DNA from: JADKIH01 sp049363815
Lineage (GTDB): Bacteria > Bacteroidota > Bacteroidia > AKYH767-A > 2013-40CM-41-45
Direction: 5' to 3'
Length of the DNA: 12,558 nt
NCBI GenBank assembly: GCA_049363815.1
Contig: JBMQEM010000203.1
Coordinates: 1-12,558, forward strand
Part shown: one piece after another, positions 1 through 8,151 of the stretch
Numbering within the stretch: the stretch's first letter is position 1
Layout: every line of letters starts with the position of its first letter
Made by a program: the position numbers and the translations under genes
Notes under the pieces: model-generated
What the model was told of the DNA's origin: nothing
The model's input: the letters and a program-made list of their open reading frames with translations, nothing else
The model's database searches: none

Positions 1-593
1 CCAATTTGCGTTTTCCTATCGTATATCACATGCTGGATGCAAAAAATCCTGCAGTCATTTTCGACGACGATGATATTGAAATAAGTACGATCATTCTCAA
101 TCACAGAATTCCATGCACCGGTTTTTTATTCAAAGAGAAACCAAGACTCAGAAAACTTCAGAAAGAAAATTTGCAGAAATTCAATATTCCTATTCATGTG
201 TATCAGGAATTGAAGAACGGAAAAGATTATGTAGATGAAAGGGGAGAAGTGATCGCCAATTCAGAACTTACAACAGATCCGAAAACACCACGTTCATATG
301 CATTCTGTTCTGATACTTGTTATGACGAAAGAATCATTCCTTTTGTAAATGAAATCGATCTGCTCTACCATGAAGCAACTTTTTTAAGTGACAAAGAAGA
401 GCGCGCGAAAGAAACGTTTCATTCAACAGCAGCACAGGCTGCAACGATTGCAAAAAAAGCAAATGTAAAGCGATTGATCATCGGGCATTTTTCAGCTCGG
501 TATAAAAATCTTTATCCGCTTTTAGATGAAGCTAAAGAAGTTTTTCCGGAGACGACGTTGGCGATGGAGGGAGATGTTTTTTCAATAAGTTAA
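1..593 (+). CDS. rnz: Ribonuclease Z, C-terminal part (5' end outside window)
   Basis: This is a metallo-beta-lactamase-fold endonuclease that cleaves tRNA precursors just after the discriminator base to form mature 3' ends. The reading frame is open to the window edge. The TTG at position 6 is an internal Leu codon, not a start, so the gene is cut off. About 195 residues remain of the roughly 300 usual for bacterial RNase Z. Numbering from that Leu, visible family motifs are NHRIPCTGF (32-40), the metal-binding SDT (102-104, Asp103), HEATF (122-126), HSTAAQA (139-145) and GHFSARY (160-166, His161). The N-terminal HxHxDH metal site must lie upstream of the window. The order and spacing of motifs match the bacterial short form of RNase Z, so the assignment is firm. 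The gene converges on the histidine kinase gene across 250 bp. Confidence 0.93.
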   Translation, partial: NLRFPIVYHMLDAKNPAVIFDDDDIEISTIILNHRIPCTGFLFKEKPRLRKLQKENLQKFNIPIHVYQELKNGKDYVDERGEVIANSELTTDPKTPRSYAFCSDTCYDERIIPFVNEIDLLYHEATFLSDKEERAKETFHSTAAQAATIAKKANVKRLIIGHFSARYKNLYPLLDEAKEVFPETTLAMEGDVFSIS

Positions 594-843
594 ACCTGTG
601 AACTACCTTATATAGACTTACTCTTAACCTATTTTTATAGGTAATATTGGTTAGTATAAGTAGCCTATTTTTTCCAACAAGAAGTTTATTTTACTAAAAG
701 ATTTTATCGAAAAGACAATTATCAGCAAGGTCTGTTATAGATTTCGAATATTATATTAAGTTCAATTATGAAACGGTAAAGTTGAAACCGAAAAGATCTT
801 TGCAATCCTTATTTTGTTTAAAAAAGTTTTGATCTCAAGAAAA
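594..843. other. Convergent AT-rich spacer
   Basis: This gap lies between the 3' ends of the RNase Z and histidine kinase genes. It holds one perfect 6-bp inverted repeat with a 4-nt loop (acctat/ataggt, 627-642), but no T-run follows on either strand, so it is not a classical intrinsic terminator. A weaker 4-bp pairing (cggt/accg) lies near 773-789. No open frame with recognisable protein features was seen. Confidence 0.5.
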
Positions 844-3432
844 TCACTTATTAACGTTGTTTTTAATTTTCTTTAATTCAGCAGTTAAATCCCTGATTGC
901 AATTCTGATTCCTTCACGGAATTCGGAAAATAATCGTGGTATCAGATCCAGATGCTCGCGATCACGCGCATACTCTTCGATATTTGTAATGATTTTCTTA
1001 ACCTCACTCAACTCAAAAATAGCAACGCTTGATTTTATCTTATGCGCCACAGCATGAACTTCTTTCCAGTTCGATGTTAAAAGTGCTGCTTCGATCTTTT
1101 GTATTGCTTCAGGTGCCTGCTTGATGAAAATTTCAATTAACTGTACCGCCAGATCCATATCACCTCCGGTGAACTTATCCAGAAAGTCAAGATTCATTCC
1201 GGGCTCTTTGAAACGGGAAGCAGGACTTTCAATTTTACCTTGCTCTTTTCTCGGACCGGGCTGAACATATTTTAAAAGAACAGAAAACAGTTCTTCCGGA
1301 GTATAAGGCTTAACAACATAATCGTCCATGCCGGCTTCTTTGGCTTTCGCCTTTTCCTTTTCGGAAGCGTCGGCTGTGATGGCGATCACAGGTACATTCC
1401 GCATTTCTTTGCGGAGGCGGAGGCGGATCTCTCTGGTAATTTCATAGCCATCCATTTCCGGCATCTGTATATCCATCAAAATTACATCGTAGGAATTCAC
1501 ACGGAGTTTTTCCAATGCATTTCTGCCGTTCACTGATGTATCCAGATTTTCAAAGCCGAACTTCTTCAGCATATTCTTTATCAATAGCTGATTTACTTTA
1601 TTGTCCTCAACGATCAATACCGACACATGCGAATAATCACCGGGCTGAATCTCTTCCAATCGCTGAATGTTCTCAGGAGCAACTTCATTCTTTCCAAGCC
1701 GGAATGATAAGTCAACGGAAAATTCCGAACCCTCGTTCACACGACTCTTTACTGTAATACTTCCTCCTTGTAATTCTACCAATTGCTTTACAATCGTAAG
1801 ACCAAGTCCGGTACCTTCGTATCGTCTTTTATTATTATCTGCCTGCTCGAAACTTTCGAAAATTGTTGTGAGCTTATTATCAGGAATACCAATTCCGGTA
1901 TCTGTTACTTTCATTCTTATCCTGCAGACATTATCCTTTTGTTCAAGCAAACGGATATCCAGACTCACTTTTCCTTTTTCAGTAAACTTCAATGAATTTC
2001 CAAGCAGATTAACGAGGATTTGATTCAATCGAATAGGGTCGCCGACTAATTTATCTTTCAGATTATAATCGATAGTACAACCCAGTTGAATTTGTTTCTC
2101 ATCTGCTTTTACCTGCAGGATCTGAATAATTCCTTTGATGAGATTTCTGAAATGAAATTCATTTTCGGAAAATTCAATTTTTCCGGCATTGATCTTCGAG
2201 AAATCTAAAATGTCGTTGATGATGACCATCAGATTATTCGCCGACAATTTTATTGCATCAATGTATTCGAGTTGTTCCCGTGTTGGATCTGTTTTGCTTA
2301 ATAAATGTGCCATTCCCAGAACTCCATTCATCGGTGTCCTGATCTCATGACTGACATTTGCCAAAAATTGTTCTTTTAATTTATCTGAAAGTTCTGCGAT
2401 TTCTTTTTGTTTCTTCAACTCTTCCAGATCGTATTTAATATGCAGCGCCTTTGTTTTTAAACTGATCTCTTCCGAAGTCAGTTTTTTATCGAGCTCAAAA
2501 TATTTTTTGTAATGATCGAATGCTGAATCAATATTTCCAATTTTCTCATAAGCCGTTGACAAGAATTGATGGATCTTTATCAACTGGGCTTCCATAGGTG
2601 AACTTTGTGCAATTTCCAGAGCGCTGTTCAATACCTCAATCGCTTTGTCATATTGCGTCAGATCGATATACAGATTTCCCAGACTTTTCTTCAACTGTGC
2701 ACTTACAATAGGAGAGGCCCCTTCGTTAGCAACACTGAGTGCATCATTGAAATAATTCAATGACTTATCATATTCTTTCAGCTTCGTATACAGTATCGCA
2801 AGACTACCAAGTGTCTTTGCTTTTACATCTATATCCGGAACCTGATCGATCTGATTTCCGGCGCGCAATAAATAATAAAGTGCTTTGTCATAATCGTCGA
2901 GCCAGTTGAAAGCATTTCCCAACAGGAAAAAAGAATTCACCATTTCGGTTTTGTTCTTTAATCCTTCAAAGATCTTCAATGCTTTTTTGAAATGATCTAC
3001 TGCATTTTCATATTCCTGCAAATAGATATATAGTTTTCCTAATTCGTTGTAGCAATGTGCAATTCCTTCCGAGTCACCAAGATCTGTATTGATCTTCAGA
3101 CTCTGGAGGATATAATTCAATGCACTCGGACAATCACCCAGTTTGAAATAGATAGAACTGATCTCAGTCAGACAATTCAATTCGCTCTGACGGTCATCAA
3201 GATCGCGGAAAAATAAAATCGCTTCGTTAAAGGCACTGATAGATTGCTTGTAATTCTTGTTGATCAGATAACAGGAAGCTTTTTCCTGAATGATCGCAGC
3301 CATGCCGCTTTTGTAATTGGCTTGCTGTGCAATAGAAAGAGCATCTTCAAGCAATGACATTGCCTGATTGACATTTCTGCTCCGTAAAACACGGGCGCGT
3401 TGAATTAAAATATCTACACTTTCTATGGCCAT
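844..3432 (-). CDS. Cytoplasmic TPR hybrid histidine kinase (HisKA-HATPase-REC-HPt)
   Basis: This is an 862-residue multistep phosphorelay sensor kinase. Residues 1 to about 320 are tandem tetratricopeptide repeats (recurring YxxAL/YxxSL-type helices), the likely protein-interaction or signal-input region. A short Lys/Glu-rich helix (about 325-355) leads into the dimerisation domain with the phospho-acceptor SHEIRTP (His362). The ATP-binding domain shows an N box (LNQILVNLLGNS, 469-480), G1 box DTGIGIP (511-517), IFESFEQ (524-530) and G2 box GTGLGL (540-545). The receiver domain has acidic Glu609/Asp610, phospho-acceptor Asp654, Thr686 and Lys708. The C-terminal histidine phosphotransfer domain has AHKIKSS with His797. 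All catalytic residues are present. No signal peptide or membrane segment is visible, so it probably senses an intracellular state or partner. There is no DNA-binding output, so the final response regulator must be encoded elsewhere. It lies 112 bp downstream of the glycosyltransferase gene on the same strand. The ATG start is chosen because the TPR array begins at once; no Shine-Dalgarno is seen. Confidence 0.93.
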   Translation of the reverse strand: MAIESVDILIQRARVLRSRNVNQAMSLLEDALSIAQQANYKSGMAAIIQEKASCYLINKNYKQSISAFNEAILFFRDLDDRQSELNCLTEISSIYFKLGDCPSALNYILQSLKINTDLGDSEGIAHCYNELGKLYIYLQEYENAVDHFKKALKIFEGLKNKTEMVNSFFLLGNAFNWLDDYDKALYYLLRAGNQIDQVPDIDVKAKTLGSLAILYTKLKEYDKSLNYFNDALSVANEGASPIVSAQLKKSLGNLYIDLTQYDKAIEVLNSALEIAQSSPMEAQLIKIHQFLSTAYEKIGNIDSAFDHYKKYFELDKKLTSEEISLKTKALHIKYDLEELKKQKEIAELSDKLKEQFLANVSHEIRTPMNGVLGMAHLLSKTDPTREQLEYIDAIKLSANNLMVIINDILDFSKINAGKIEFSENEFHFRNLIKGIIQILQVKADEKQIQLGCTIDYNLKDKLVGDPIRLNQILVNLLGNSLKFTEKGKVSLDIRLLEQKDNVCRIRMKVTDTGIGIPDNKLTTIFESFEQADNNKRRYEGTGLGLTIVKQLVELQGGSITVKSRVNEGSEFSVDLSFRLGKNEVAPENIQRLEEIQPGDYSHVSVLIVEDNKVNQLLIKNMLKKFGFENLDTSVNGRNALEKLRVNSYDVILMDIQMPEMDGYEITREIRLRLRKEMRNVPVIAITADASEKEKAKAKEAGMDDYVVKPYTPEELFSVLLKYVQPGPRKEQGKIESPASRFKEPGMNLDFLDKFTGGDMDLAVQLIEIFIKQAPEAIQKIEAALLTSNWKEVHAVAHKIKSSVAIFELSEVKKIITNIEEYARDREHLDLIPRLFSEFREGIRIAIRDLTAELKKIKNNVNK

Positions 3433-3544
3433 ACTAAAAAATCAGGTCGTTTTTGACACTGAAATCCATTCTAATTATAGTGTTTGATGGCTAAAATGTT
3501 ATTACTAATAGCCTCAATTTCTTACATTTAAAAGCCTCCAATTA

Positions 3545-4561
3545 TCAGTCGTTTTTCGGCAGAGCGGCAAACTTTCTGCGGTTGCAAAGATAATAATCCC
3601 ACAGCAGGCTGCGTTTATAAATTGTTAAAGGTCGCGTCAATGGCGAGGTTTGATGAGATTCGTCAGGATAATTCACCCGCATTTTCCGGAAGTCCCTGTG
3701 AGCCTTCAATACTGCCAATGCATCTTCTTTTCCATTAGTGATCAGGAATTTTATCGCTGCGATCAGGTCAAAAAACCTCCTTTTAAGTAAAATTGACGAA
3801 CGTTGTTTTCCTGCGTTTTTATAGATCATTAAAAGATTGTTCCTGAAATTCAAATAGGTCTTTCTTGGATTGTTTTTAGCCAACGTTCCACCCCCTACAT
3901 GGTAAATTGTCGATTGCCCACAATAGTAAACGGAATATCCTTTCAGTTGCATTCGCCAGCAAAGGTCAATTTCTTCCATATGAGCAAAGAATTGCTCGTC
4001 AAGTCCACCCAGTAACCTGTAAACTTCAGCCCTGACAAACATACATGCCCCGGTAGCCCAGAAAACAGGAATGGTGTCGTCGTACTGATGATGGTCCGAT
4101 TCCAGATCATTGAAGATCCGGCCCCGGCAAAAGGGATAACCCAGATGATCTATAAACCCGCCACCGGCACCAGCATATTCGAATTTGTCCTTCTGATGGT
4201 AACTCAAGACCTTGGGCTGGCAGGCACCGATCTTCTTATCGGCATCCATCATGGAAATGATCGGTTCGATCCAGTTGGCTGTCACTTCAACGTCGCTGTT
4301 GAGTAAAACAAAATACTCCGCAGTCACATATTTCAAGGCTTCATTATAACCGCCTGTAAAACCTTTGTTGACTGCATTTCTTATGATTCTGACGGAAGGA
4401 AACAGGGTGGTTAAAACTTCAATGGAATTATCGGTACTGCCATTGTCGGCAACAATCACTTCAGCCACTGATTCGCTATGTCGAATGACACTGGGGAGAA
4501 ATTCCTGTAATAATTTACTGCCATTCCAGTTCAGAATGACCACAGCGACCTTTGGTGTCAT
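3545..4561 (-). CDS. Family 2 glycosyltransferase, rhamnosyltransferase-like
   Basis: This 338-residue GT2 (GT-A fold) enzyme transfers a sugar from a nucleotide-sugar donor, most likely in assembly of a surface polysaccharide or glycan. Motifs in order are VVILNWNG (7-14), the donor-binding DNGSTDNS (39-46), a DxD-type metal site LNSDVEV (87-93), ATGACMFVR (169-177), the acceptor or catalytic-base segment EEIDLCWR (196-203) and HVGGGT (221-226). The EEIDLCWR plus HVGGGT pattern is typical of the WbbL/rhamnosyltransferase-like subgroup, but the sugar cannot be read from sequence. No transmembrane helix is evident, so it is probably cytosolic or peripherally membrane-bound. It starts 75 bp after the GWxTD gene and ends 112 bp before the kinase gene, all on the same strand, so an operon is possible. 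A short opposite-strand frame across its 5' end is a shadow. Confidence 0.93.
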   Translation of the reverse strand: MTPKVAVVILNWNGSKLLQEFLPSVIRHSESVAEVIVADNGSTDNSIEVLTTLFPSVRIIRNAVNKGFTGGYNEALKYVTAEYFVLLNSDVEVTANWIEPIISMMDADKKIGACQPKVLSYHQKDKFEYAGAGGGFIDHLGYPFCRGRIFNDLESDHHQYDDTIPVFWATGACMFVRAEVYRLLGGLDEQFFAHMEEIDLCWRMQLKGYSVYYCGQSTIYHVGGGTLAKNNPRKTYLNFRNNLLMIYKNAGKQRSSILLKRRFFDLIAAIKFLITNGKEDALAVLKAHRDFRKMRVNYPDESHQTSPLTRPLTIYKRSLLWDYYLCNRRKFAALPKND

Positions 4562-4636
4562 AATTAAATTCCGACCGAAAAAGTCCGGGAAGGAATGCCG
4601 TAAAAATAAGAGAAAAAAGTGAAGCCTGTCACCCTG

Positions 4637-6091
4637 CTAGTTTTTAAAGTTCTCCTTGGTCTGATTACCAAAATTAGATGGGAACTGTTTGGCATCCATG
4701 TCCGGTAAAAACTGATCCTTTCTTCTGAGCACTAATTCCCAACGATCATTATGAATCTCTGTACTCAGGTCAGAGTGGAGTAACTTGTAATTTCTGGTAA
4801 CCATATCCGGCGAATAGAAAACAAATTTCTTGTTTGTCTGATGTTCAATTTTATAATAATGCCAGATCTCATAAGGATACGATTCAGGGTCATTATTTAC
4901 AACCACCGGTTCAGTTGATGGCGGTCCGTACTGAAGGTAAACACGACCCCGGTCGGTCTGATATCCGCGTGAATTGAGAGCTGCATATGAATTATTGACT
5001 TTCATAACCTGTACCATATATTCTTCCCAGGCCAATTGCGGATTTTGCGGATTGCGCTTACTCCAGAAATAGTATAGAAACCGCTGCATTGATCTCACAT
5101 CCCTCAGATCCATCTGATTTGTTTCGATGTTTAATTCCTGAGAATTGGAGATCGGATAAAGCACGTCGATAAGATAAACCAGGGTGTCAGGATTGGTAAT
5201 GTTCGACACAAAAGTATTGGTGATATCAATGTTATCGAAGTCTTTCGTCACTACCGGCTGACGGATCTTGTTCGATCGCTGAAAAAGCATGTGTGTAAAG
5301 GCAAGCAGTTTATTCTCTTTGCTGATCACTTCGATATTCACATCATAATTTCCATCAGGTAAATTTTCGATTGGAAATTCTGCAAGCACCATATTTACTT
5401 TCTGTGCATTTTGTTTTTTCAGTAGATAAAGATCATCAAGAATTTTATCGTTGTTGCTGTCAGAAATATAATACCGTACAATGAAAGGATCATTATTAGT
5501 ACTAAGTGTATTGTATATTTCAGCATAGAATCTTAGTTTGGTTATTTCGCTCGGATAGAAATTTCCTGCATATGGAATGAGATCATATCCGTTCTTACTA
5601 TACATATTCGCTGTTGAGGTTGGTGCGAAAGATTCCAGCAACTCAATATCGGAGATCATGACTTTTTCTTTCGTGTAATCAATTTTGATCTCCTGACTTA
5701 CATTGTGTTCTTTATTTGATGTGTTCAGGTCTTTAAGAGTAAGTTCAACAGTATATACACCGTTAGCCAGATTGATCCGCTGCTGATTGATGAAATCCGG
5801 GATAACGGAATCCGTCTTATCGATCTCCGGACTCAGCAAATTATACTTTTCAAAATGTACGATCTTATCACCTGATTTAAAGATCCATTTCACTTCGATC
5901 TTACTTTGAAGTTTGCCGGAAGGCAATTCAGCCAGTTTAGAACTTCCTGCAAGTACTTTCAGATACGTTTCCAGATAAGGCGAGCCATCGGGATTATCGA
6001 AAGTCCCGTAACTCATAAATGCTGTCAGTTGAGCATGGCTGAACTGAAGTGCTGAAAATGAAATGAATAGGAGGGTAAATAACTTTTTCAT
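4637..6091 (-). CDS. Secreted GWxTD domain-containing protein
   Basis: This is a 484-residue exported protein of unknown biochemical role. Residues 1-20 form a signal peptide (MKK, hydrophobic core, SHA before Gln21). There is no Cys at the cleavage site, so it is not a lipoprotein. Residues 21 to about 290 are beta-rich, with motifs such as NGVYTVELTL and DGNYDVNIEV that suggest immunoglobulin-like sandwich domains. The C-terminal part contains the family signature RGYQTDRGRVYLQYGPP (375-391), followed by YEIWHY (407-412) and FVFY (423-426). The usual GWxTD Trp is Tyr here (GYQTD); the rest of the motif is kept. The family is known from Bacteroidota and Acidobacteriota genomes, but no activity is established to my knowledge. 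It is first in a same-strand set with a glycosyltransferase and a histidine kinase, and is divergent from a second glycosyltransferase, which hints at an envelope role. The start is fixed by the signal peptide. Confidence 0.85.
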   Translation of the reverse strand: MKKLFTLLFISFSALQFSHAQLTAFMSYGTFDNPDGSPYLETYLKVLAGSSKLAELPSGKLQSKIEVKWIFKSGDKIVHFEKYNLLSPEIDKTDSVIPDFINQQRINLANGVYTVELTLKDLNTSNKEHNVSQEIKIDYTKEKVMISDIELLESFAPTSTANMYSKNGYDLIPYAGNFYPSEITKLRFYAEIYNTLSTNNDPFIVRYYISDSNNDKILDDLYLLKKQNAQKVNMVLAEFPIENLPDGNYDVNIEVISKENKLLAFTHMLFQRSNKIRQPVVTKDFDNIDITNTFVSNITNPDTLVYLIDVLYPISNSQELNIETNQMDLRDVRSMQRFLYYFWSKRNPQNPQLAWEEYMVQVMKVNNSYAALNSRGYQTDRGRVYLQYGPPSTEPVVVNNDPESYPYEIWHYYKIEHQTNKKFVFYSPDMVTRNYKLLHSDLSTEIHNDRWELVLRRKDQFLPDMDAKQFPSNFGNQTKENFKN

Positions 6092-6287
6092 CTGGTATTA
6101 ATTAGAGGTCGGCATTCGTTAACTTTGCTTGCAGACTAATGCTAAAATTACATAAAATACATTGCACTTCATAGCAGGTTTCATCAATTGAGGAAGTTTA
6201 ACAATCAAATGACAAAGACTTGTGCAGATGGATTTATTTGTGCTTTTTTGAGCTGAAATTTGCTAATAAACCCCCTTGACCAATTCA
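6092..6287. promoter_or_regulatory. Divergent promoter region
   Basis: This spacer separates the divergently transcribed GWxTD and membrane glycosyltransferase genes, so promoters for both should lie here. That is inferred from gene orientation. I could not find a convincing pair of Bacteroidota promoter boxes (TTTG and TAnnTTTG at proper spacing) for either gene. No Shine-Dalgarno-like purine run precedes either start, in keeping with the phylum. Confidence 0.45.
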
Positions 6288-7454
6288 ATGATTTCAGTAG
6301 TTCTGTTTGCGATATTTTGTTTCAGCGTCTTTATCGTTTTCTATTCTTATGTACTGTTTCCATTGATCCTCCGGATCCTTGCAAAGGGACGATCTTTTCA
6401 GTTCAATGAACTTGATCGTCCTGAAGGTGTATCAGTTCTGATCTCAGCTTATAATGAAGAAAGTGTTATCAGGGAGAAGATCAGATCGGTTTTTGATACA
6501 GATTATCCGGCTGACAAAATTGAGATCCTGATCGGTTCCGATAGCTCCACTGATGGTACCATTGGTATTGTAAATGAATTGATGGAAAAGGAAAGCAGAC
6601 TTCGTCTCTTCAAATTTAATGAAAGACGTGGTAAGCCGTCTGTGATCAATGACCTGATGGAACATGCAAAATTTCCATTTGTGATCCTGACTGATGCTAA
6701 TGTGTATTTTGAAAAAAATACGATAGCAAAACTGTTCAGGCATTTTTCGGAATCATCTGTAGGACTTGTCGGGGCCAACATCTTAAATGTAGGTATGCGT
6801 AAAGATGGAATCTCCATGCAGGAAAAATCATATATTCAGAGAGAGAACCTGATAAAATATCACGAAGGATTACTTTGGGGAACCATGATGGGACCTTTCG
6901 GCGGCTGTTATATGATCCGGAAAGAACTTTTTGAAAAAGTACCTGCCGATTCAATGGTCGATGATTTCTATATTTCAATGAAGATCCTGGAGAAAGGTTT
7001 CAAATGCAGAAATGAACTTTCGGCAATTTGTTATGAAGATGTTCCAAATGAAATGAAAGTTGAATTCCGTCGTAAAGCAAGGATCTCTTCCGGAAATTTT
7101 CAGAATCTTTCAAGATTCAGTACGTTTCTTTTGAATCCGTTTTCGATGGCAGGCTTTTGTTTTATCAGTCATAAACTGATCAGGTGGATAACGCCATTGT
7201 TTCTTCTTTCATCGTTGATCTGCTTGTTTTTTTTGATTCCTTCAGGGAAGATTTTTCTGATACTATTTTCCGGAGAAATTTTCCTGCTGCTTTCTCCATT
7301 GCTTGATCTATTTCTGAAGAAGATCGGTTTGCATTTTAAATTTATACGGTTCATTGCTTATTTCTCCTATATGAATTTAGCGTTGATCAAAGGATATTTC
7401 GATTTCAGAAGAGGGATAAAAAGTGGAGTGTGGGTACCGACGAAAAGGAATTAA
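6288..7454 (+). CDS. Membrane-bound family 2 glycosyltransferase
   Basis: This processive-type GT2 enzyme has about 388 residues. It probably builds or extends a polysaccharide at the inner membrane. An N-terminal transmembrane helix (about residues 3-24) precedes the cytosolic GT-A domain, with ISAYNEE (52-58), GSDSSTDGT (83-91), the metal-binding TDANV (135-139), GPFGGCYMIRK (202-212), a catalytic VDD (224-226) and a basic RRKARISSGN segment (261-270) equivalent to the acceptor-site (Q/R)xxRW motif of related synthases. Three or so hydrophobic helices follow (about 292-315, 320-342 and 352-372). I chose the ATG at 6288. A TTG at 6276 would add four residues (Met-Thr-Asn-Ser) and cannot be excluded. 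It is transcribed away from the GWxTD gene and is followed by a long hairpin, so it is probably monocistronic. Donor and product are unknown. Confidence 0.9.
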   Translation: MISVVLFAIFCFSVFIVFYSYVLFPLILRILAKGRSFQFNELDRPEGVSVLISAYNEESVIREKIRSVFDTDYPADKIEILIGSDSSTDGTIGIVNELMEKESRLRLFKFNERRGKPSVINDLMEHAKFPFVILTDANVYFEKNTIAKLFRHFSESSVGLVGANILNVGMRKDGISMQEKSYIQRENLIKYHEGLLWGTMMGPFGGCYMIRKELFEKVPADSMVDDFYISMKILEKGFKCRNELSAICYEDVPNEMKVEFRRKARISSGNFQNLSRFSTFLLNPFSMAGFCFISHKLIRWITPLFLLSSLICLFFLIPSGKIFLILFSGEIFLLLSPLLDLFLKKIGLHFKFIRFIAYFSYMNLALIKGYFDFRRGIKSGVWVPTKRN

Positions 7455-7466
7455 CATCGAGCAAGA

Positions 7467-7510
7467 GGAGAAAAAGAGAAGAGATCATTCTCCTTTTTCT
7501 CCAATTTTTT
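7467..7510 (+). terminator. Hairpin after the membrane glycosyltransferase gene
   Basis: Thirteen bases after the stop codon, ggagaaaaag (7467-7476) pairs perfectly with ctttttctcc (7493-7502). An inner agaa/ttct pairing (7477-7480 with 7488-7491, one bulged C) extends the stem, and the T-run aatttttt (7503-7510) follows. This fits an intrinsic terminator. The stem is A/T-rich, so it is weaker than the terminator after the phosphoesterase gene. Confidence 0.6.
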
Positions 7511-7528
7511 CTCCTCTTTCTCCGTGTT
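7511..7528 (-). repeat. Purine-rich intergenic repeat, copy 1
   Basis: Read on the minus strand, this begins aacacggagaaagaggag. A near-identical element occurs in the opposite orientation at 11938-11960. Both copies lie in the spacer just beyond the 3' end of a plus-strand gene, next to its terminator. No coding or structural role is evident. Confidence 0.5.
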
Positions 7529-8151
7529 ATTTTTTAATTTTTATTTTCATGCTACAGCACGCTTAATAAATTACACTTCATTATTTAAATAATTCCTCTA
7601 TTTAATTCAGGATATTTTTTTTCAGGATGAATTCTGAGGCAATTCATTCACAAAAAAAATTATTTCTGAGAGTGTTTTTAAATACTGTAAATATTTTTTT
7701 TTGATTGATTTTTTGAATGAAAATAATTCTTATTTTGTTGAGGGGAAAATTAGTCAGTGCTCGGAAAGTCCACTGTTTATTGATGTTTCATGGGTCTGAC
7801 TTGATTTTTTTAGAAGAAAATCCGTCTCGGATTTTGGAGAAAAGGTGAAATTTATCAGGTCGAGTATATCGAAAACACTAAAAACAGCAGCGTTTTTTGG
7901 CCGAAAATCAGGGCTTAAGTATTGGTTCTCAGAAGGTGGCACAGATTTTTGGCATTTCGATATAACAGTTGTCAATTTAGTGTCTAAAATGAAGGGATCT
8001 GTAAATCCATTTTTACTCCTGAATTGTTTGCGTATTTGCACTAATAAATTATTTATGCTGAAAAATATTAGATGAAAAGAACTGCGTTTATCATTTAATA
8101 AAATTAGTTTGCTACTAAGATTTCAGCAACAACCATAATAACAAAAGAAAG
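7529..8151. other. Long AT-rich spacer without a convincing gene
   Basis: The left half is extremely AT-rich. It contains a ttcaggat direct repeat (7606-7613 and 7621-7628) and a 7-bp inverted repeat atgaatt/aattcat (7627-7633 and 7641-7647). The more balanced part (about 7750-8060) has two overlapping opposite-strand open frames, 7845-8075 (+, 76 codons) and 8041-7754 (-, 95 codons, GTG start). Neither has a recognisable domain, signal peptide or ribosome-binding context. Their mutual overlap and composition argue against both being genes. This stretch may be a non-coding or dispersed repeat. The last 80 bp should hold the promoter of the large phosphoesterase gene. Confidence 0.4.

Noticed and set aside
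627..642. Perfect palindrome as a terminator for RNase Z or the histidine kinase.
   Set aside because: The stem is A/T-rich and no T-run follows on either strand.
1515..2023. Plus-strand open frames of 80-118 codons inside the histidine kinase gene.
   Set aside because: They are antisense shadows of a gene with every catalytic motif intact, and they show no domain of their own.
4617..4636. Small hairpin (gtga/tcac) with a T-run on the minus strand between the GWxTD and glycosyltransferase genes.
   Set aside because: The stem is only 4 bp, too short for an intrinsic terminator. The most it could do is weak attenuation.
6120..6127. TAACTTTG, an exact match to the Bacteroidota -7 box TAnnTTTG, plus strand.
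   Set aside because: No TTTG/TTG box lies at the expected spacing upstream, and it is about 160 bp from the start codon. One such match in the divergent spacer is not unlikely by chance.
6276..6287. TTG start four codons upstream for the membrane glycosyltransferase.
   Set aside because: The ATG at 6288 sits directly before the hydrophobic helix, and nothing upstream favours the rarer TTG start. The choice remains open.
7937..7953. Sigma-54-like sequence (tggcac followed by ttggc).
   Set aside because: The gap between the GG and GC dinucleotides is 12 bases rather than the required 10, and no gene starts at a suitable distance.
8104..8111. TTAGTTTG, a one-mismatch -7 box, 40 bp before the phosphoesterase start.
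   Set aside because: The position is attractive, but the nearest TTTG-like box (8087-8090) is only 13 bases upstream and also imperfect. Too weak to call as a promoter.
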